Assembly: GCA_002928735.1 (NCBI GenBank) | Contig: PERL01000005.1 | Span: 124,001-188,000 of the forward strand | DNA from: Hyphomicrobium sp. | GTDB lineage: Bacteria > Pseudomonadota > Alphaproteobacteria > Rhizobiales > Hyphomicrobiaceae | Direction: 5' to 3' | Length of the DNA: 64,000 nucleotides | Shown: positions 61,155 through 64,000 of the stretch, one piece after another | Layout of the letters: each line of letters opens with the position of its first letter | How positions within the stretch are numbered: the first letter of the stretch is position 1 | Made by a program: the position numbers and the translations under genes | Notes under the pieces: model-generated | What the model was told of the DNA's origin: nothing | Databases searched by the model: none | What the model saw: only the letters and a program-made list of their open reading frames with translations

Positions 61155-61592
61155 ATGACCAGAATGACCATGCTCTCTAACCCGCTGCTGCTCGGGTTCG
61201 AAGAAATCGAGCGGATGATCGAGCGGGCCGGCAAAAGCGCCGGTGGCGGCTATCCGCCCTACAATATCGAACGCATCGCCGGGGATAGATCGCGGCCAGA
61301 AGTGTTGCGCATCACGCTTGCCGTCGCCGGCTTCACGCGCGAAGACCTCGATGTGACCCTGGAAGACAGACAACTCATCGTTCGCGGTAAGGCGCAGGAC
61401 GATACAGAACGCGATTATCTGTATCGCGGCATTGCGGCCCGTCAGTTCAGCAAGACCTTCCTTCTGGCGGACGGAATTGAAGTGCAGGCGGCCGATTTGC
61501 AGAACGGCCTGCTGTCCATCGATCTCGTGCGGCACGAACCGGAGCGGTTTGTGCGGAAGATTGAGATCGGATTGGAGAAAAAGGGGCGGTAG
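61155..61592 (+). CDS. Small heat-shock protein, Hsp20 family
   Basis: 145 residues from ATG 61155. The alpha-crystallin domain spans about residues 35-130: YNIERIAGDRSRPEVLRITLAVAGFTREDLDVTLEDRQLIVRGKAQ, then RGIAARQFSKTFLLADGIEVQAADLQNGLLSIDLVRHEPE. It is an ATP-independent chaperone. A DUF1150 gene follows about 160 bp downstream, the usual pair in Alphaproteobacteria. A longer upstream frame is not supported. Confidence 0.92.
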   Translation: MTRMTMLSNPLLLGFEEIERMIERAGKSAGGGYPPYNIERIAGDRSRPEVLRITLAVAGFTREDLDVTLEDRQLIVRGKAQDDTERDYLYRGIAARQFSKTFLLADGIEVQAADLQNGLLSIDLVRHEPERFVRKIEIGLEKKGR

Positions 61593-61748
61593 GTGCCGCG
61601 CCGCTACAGCCAAGCCGTTTGAATCGTAGGACGATCACTGCTGTTCGGGTGAGACTGCCAAGACGCCGCGCGGGCTATTCCCGCCTAGGCATCGGCGCCC
61701 GCCAGCACGTGACGGCCCACCAGCTCTCCTCAAGGAGGATTGTGCGTC

Positions 61749-62054
61749 ATGAATAATACGACCCCGGATAAGAAGACCAAGTCCCGCTCCTCGCGGCCGT
61801 CCGCTACCGCTGCACCGCCCGTGATGAGCGAAATTGAACTCGCGCGACTTGGCGGTGGCGAGGTTGCCTACATCAAGGTGCTGAGCGTCGAGGAAGCGCG
61901 GCAGATGTTTCCCGCGATCGAGGGATTGCCGGCCGGAGTGAGGCTGTTCGCGCTGCATGGCGCGGATGGTACGCCGATCGCGCTGACAGACTCGCGGCAG
62001 GCTGCACTCAGCCACGCGATGGACGGCGAACTGGCGATCGCCAGCGTGCACTGA
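61749..62054 (+). CDS. DUF1150 family protein
   Basis: 101 residues with a perfect AAGGAGG before ATG 61749. After a basic, Ser-rich leader comes the DUF1150 core: MSEIELARLGGGEVAYIKVLSVEEARQMFPAI and GVRLFALHGADGTPIALTDSRQAALSHAMDGEL. The family commonly accompanies Hsp20 in Alphaproteobacteria. Its function is unknown. A strong terminator ends the transcript at 62079-62108. Confidence 0.9.
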   Translation: MNNTTPDKKTKSRSSRPSATAAPPVMSEIELARLGGGEVAYIKVLSVEEARQMFPAIEGLPAGVRLFALHGADGTPIALTDSRQAALSHAMDGELAIASVH

Positions 62055-62078
62055 TCGCCATCTGATCGCATGATATAG

Positions 62079-62108
62079 AAAAGGCCCCGGTGATGACCGG
62101 GGCCTTTT
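62079..62108 (+). terminator. Rho-independent terminator after DUF1150
   Basis: AAAAGGCCCCGG-TGATGA-CCGGGGCCTTTT is a perfect 12-bp stem with a 6-nt loop and T-rich tail. It also works for the leftward NDUFA9-like gene ending at 62130. Confidence 0.93.
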
Positions 62109-62129
62109 CCTTTTGGGTTTTCGCAACTG

Positions 62130-63143
62130 TCAGCCGCGATAGGACGCGTATTGGCCCTTGGCCTTGAAGCGTTCGAGATAGGCCGGGACGATTGAGGCCA
62201 CCGAATGCGGATTGGCGATGCCGAGACCGGCGAGCGTACGGGCGTCGCTGGCTGCTTTTTGGCTGACGACGTTGTCGCGCTGAAGAAGACGGATTTGGTC
62301 GAGTGTGACGGGACGCAGCGCGTTGGGCAGTGGTGAGGTCGCGATGGCTTGTAGTTTGGCGGCCCAGAACGGCAGCGGGAGATAGAAGCGCTTGCGGCCG
62401 GCGTAGCTGAGCGTGCGGTCGAGCAGCTCGCGGAACGACAGAACTTCCGGTCCGCCGAGTTCGTAGATGGTGCCGGGTTTGGCTTTGCCATCGATGGCGG
62501 CTTTCACCGCCGCAGCAACGTCGCCAACATAGACGGGCTGAAACTTCGTCTCGCCTCCGCCGATGAGGGGAAGGAACGGTGACATTTGCGCCATCGCGGC
62601 GAAGCGGTTGAAGAACTCGTCTTCCGGTCCAAAGACGATGGAGGGGCGCAGGATGATCGCTTCGGGAAATTCTTCCAGCACCGCGCGTTCGCCCTCGGCT
62701 TTGGTGCGCGCGTATTTGGCGTTGGACTGGGCATCGGCGCCGATGGCGGAGATGTGAATGAACGTCGTAGCACCGGCGGCTTTGGCTGCCTTGGCGACAG
62801 CGCGGGCGCCCTCGTCGTGGATCTTGTCAAAGGTCTGCTTGCCGGTGGAGGCCAAAACGCCAACCGAATTGATGACGACGCTCGCCCCATTGACGGCCTC
62901 GGCCACGGACGCGGGGTAGCGGAGGTTGGCCTGGACGGCGTGGATCTGGCCGACGGCGCCCATGGGCTGCAGGTAGCCGGCGAGGTCGGGACGGCGCGTT
63001 GCAGAGCGGATGCGCCAGCCATCGCGGGCGAGTGCGCGGACAATGTGCCGGCCGACGAATCCCGAGCCGCCGAAAATCGTGACCAGACCAGACGTGCCCG
63101 GAACCTGAGCCATTGCGTTTCCTGCCTGTTTTGCCGACGCCAT
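62130..63143 (-). CDS. NDUFA9-like NAD(P)-binding complex I assembly-type protein
   Basis: 337 residues from ATG 63143; the longer frame to 63272 overlaps tRNA-Leu. The nucleotide-binding motif is TIFGGSGFVGRHIVRALARDGW. It has VNGASVVINSVGVLASTGKQTFDKIHDEGARAVAKAA and HISAIGADAQSNAKYARTKAEGE, the extended-SDR pattern of NDUFA9-like proteins of Alphaproteobacteria. A role at complex I or in coenzyme Q metabolism is family knowledge only. An ATG at 63113 is also possible. Confidence 0.88.
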   Translation of the reverse strand: MASAKQAGNAMAQVPGTSGLVTIFGGSGFVGRHIVRALARDGWRIRSATRRPDLAGYLQPMGAVGQIHAVQANLRYPASVAEAVNGASVVINSVGVLASTGKQTFDKIHDEGARAVAKAAKAAGATTFIHISAIGADAQSNAKYARTKAEGERAVLEEFPEAIILRPSIVFGPEDEFFNRFAAMAQMSPFLPLIGGGETKFQPVYVGDVAAAVKAAIDGKAKPGTIYELGGPEVLSFRELLDRTLSYAGRKRFYLPLPFWAAKLQAIATSPLPNALRPVTLDQIRLLQRDNVVSQKAASDARTLAGLGIANPHSVASIVPAYLERFKAKGQYASYRG

Positions 63144-63244
63144 GGGGTCGAGGATGGCCGGCGTTTGGGTCGCTGTGTAGTCGCCGCGGGCGCAATTGAC
63201 AACGTGACCGGCTGCCACTAAACCCCGGTCTCTTGCCGGATGTT

Positions 63245-63329
<85 letters not shown>

Positions 63330-63474
63330 CTTTGGTTTGCGCGCGGCCTCCGTGGTTCTGCGCGCCGGTTCCTAATCTGTATCGCGCCGTCCCTAAGAGG
63401 TACGGCGCGTTTTGTCATCGGATCGGTCGCCGGCCGGTTTCGGCGGGAACCTCCGCCCGGAGAATGAGGCCCCG

Positions 63475-64000
63475 ATGAGCGCTCCTATCATCAAGCTGCA
63501 CAAAGGCGATTTGGCCGCGAACATCGGGTTCGGGCCGGCGGTCGCCATCGACACGGAGACGATGGGGCTCAATCCTCACCGGGACCGGCTGTGCGTGGTG
63601 CAACTCTCGGCCGGAGACGGGACAGCGCACATCGTGCAAATCTTGAAGGACGGTCCGGAGCCGGTGCGGCTGAAAGCCCTTCTGGCGGATGAAAAAGTTT
63701 TGAAGATCTTCCATTTCGCGCGGTTTGACCTGGCCGCACTCTATCAGCACCTCGGTGTCATGACGGCCCCGGTTTACTGCACCAAGATCGCGTCCAAGCT
63801 AGCGCGCACCTACACCGACCGGCATGGGCTCAAGGATCTCGCGCATGAGGTTTTGGGAGTCGAACTGTCGAAACAGCAGCAGAGTTCGGACTGGGGGGCG
63901 GCAGAGCTGACGCAGCAGCAGCTCGCTTATGCGGCGCATGATGTGCTGCATCTGCATGCCATCAAGGACAAGCTGGATGCCATGCTTGCCCGTGAGGGAC
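63475..64000 (+). CDS. rnd: Ribonuclease D-like 3'-5' exonuclease (cut by window end)
   Basis: 175 residues from ATG 63475, running off the right edge without a stop. DEDDy exonuclease motifs: VAIDTETMGLNPHRDRLCVVQLS (Exo I), ILKIFHFARFDLAALYQHLG (Exo II), and QLAYAAHDVLHLHAIKDKL (Exo III with Tyr and Asp). It is the short alphaproteobacterial type without HRDC domains. It acts on tRNA 3' ends; fitting that tRNA-Leu lies next to it is probably chance. The symbol rnd is by family. Confidence 0.9.
   Translation, partial: MSAPIIKLHKGDLAANIGFGPAVAIDTETMGLNPHRDRLCVVQLSAGDGTAHIVQILKDGPEPVRLKALLADEKVLKIFHFARFDLAALYQHLGVMTAPVYCTKIASKLARTYTDRHGLKDLAHEVLGVELSKQQQSSDWGAAELTQQQLAYAAHDVLHLHAIKDKLDAMLAREG

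Noticed and set aside
60297-61613. 438-residue extended form of the exported protein
   Set aside because: Upstream part is antisense to Hsp20; the signal peptide at 60953 marks the true start.

Overview
The window is about 64 kb of a high-GC alphaproteobacterial chromosome. It is most likely from the order Hyphomicrobiales (a Hyphomicrobium-like methylotroph or relative is a guess from style, not proven). Supporting this are the gene order rpmH-rnpA-yidC-engB-argB, an etfB-etfA-hydroxyacyl-CoA dehydrogenase run, a HIG1 twin-membrane protein, an Hsp20-DUF1150 pair, and a btaA/btaB betaine-lipid operon. Backbone genes lie at 1-19,007 and from about 48,480 to the end.

Left backbone (1-19,007): the 5' part of envC, HIG1 protein, cobalamin adenosyltransferase, rhomboid protease, etfBA with 3-hydroxybutyryl-CoA dehydrogenase and an SDR, an exported protein, a leftward argB-HAD pair, a Clp-N/proline-rich membrane protein, the rpmH-rnpA-yidC-engB cluster, a DUF547-TVP38-flavoprotein run, an orphan histidine kinase, and tRNA-Arg(ACG).

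Mobile region (18,962-48,471): the 3' half of tRNA-Arg occurs three times, at 18,962, 27,088 and 48,422. This marks two elements stacked at one tRNA. Element 1 (about 8.1 kb, visibly lower GC) has a tyrosine integrase, a P4-type primase-helicase, an HNH-like protein, an H-NS-like protein, several unknown small genes, paired integrase arm-site candidates, a candidate iteron origin, twin sigma70 promoters and one cargo gene with a nucleoside-deoxyribosyltransferase/TIR-like fold. It has no capsid genes, so it looks like a phage satellite or minimal integrative replicon. Element 2 (about 21.3 kb) has no integrase. It carries metabolic and stress cargo: a CBS protein, PHA synthase behind a textbook FNR/FixK-type promoter, a P1B-5 metal ATPase with hemerythrin tail, an EEP-family hydrolase, two small c-type cytochromes, two DUF1254 proteins flanking a degenerate alkyl-sulfatase-like protein, a PGM1-type ATP-grasp peptide ligase and a YdeP-like molybdoenzyme. 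It also holds broken duplicates of its own genes.

Right backbone (48,480-64,000): a probable amino-alcohol catabolic cluster (APH-type kinase, class III PLP enzyme of phospho-lyase type, aldehyde dehydrogenase, SDR, AraC regulator). Next is a phosphate-starvation lipid-remodelling operon (plcP-btaA-btaB-glycosyltransferase) preceded by a Pho-box-like site. Then come a cupin, two exported proteins, Hsp20 and DUF1150, an NDUFA9-like protein, tRNA-Leu(CAG) and the start of ribonuclease D.

All calls are from reading the sequence and translations. No database search was run.
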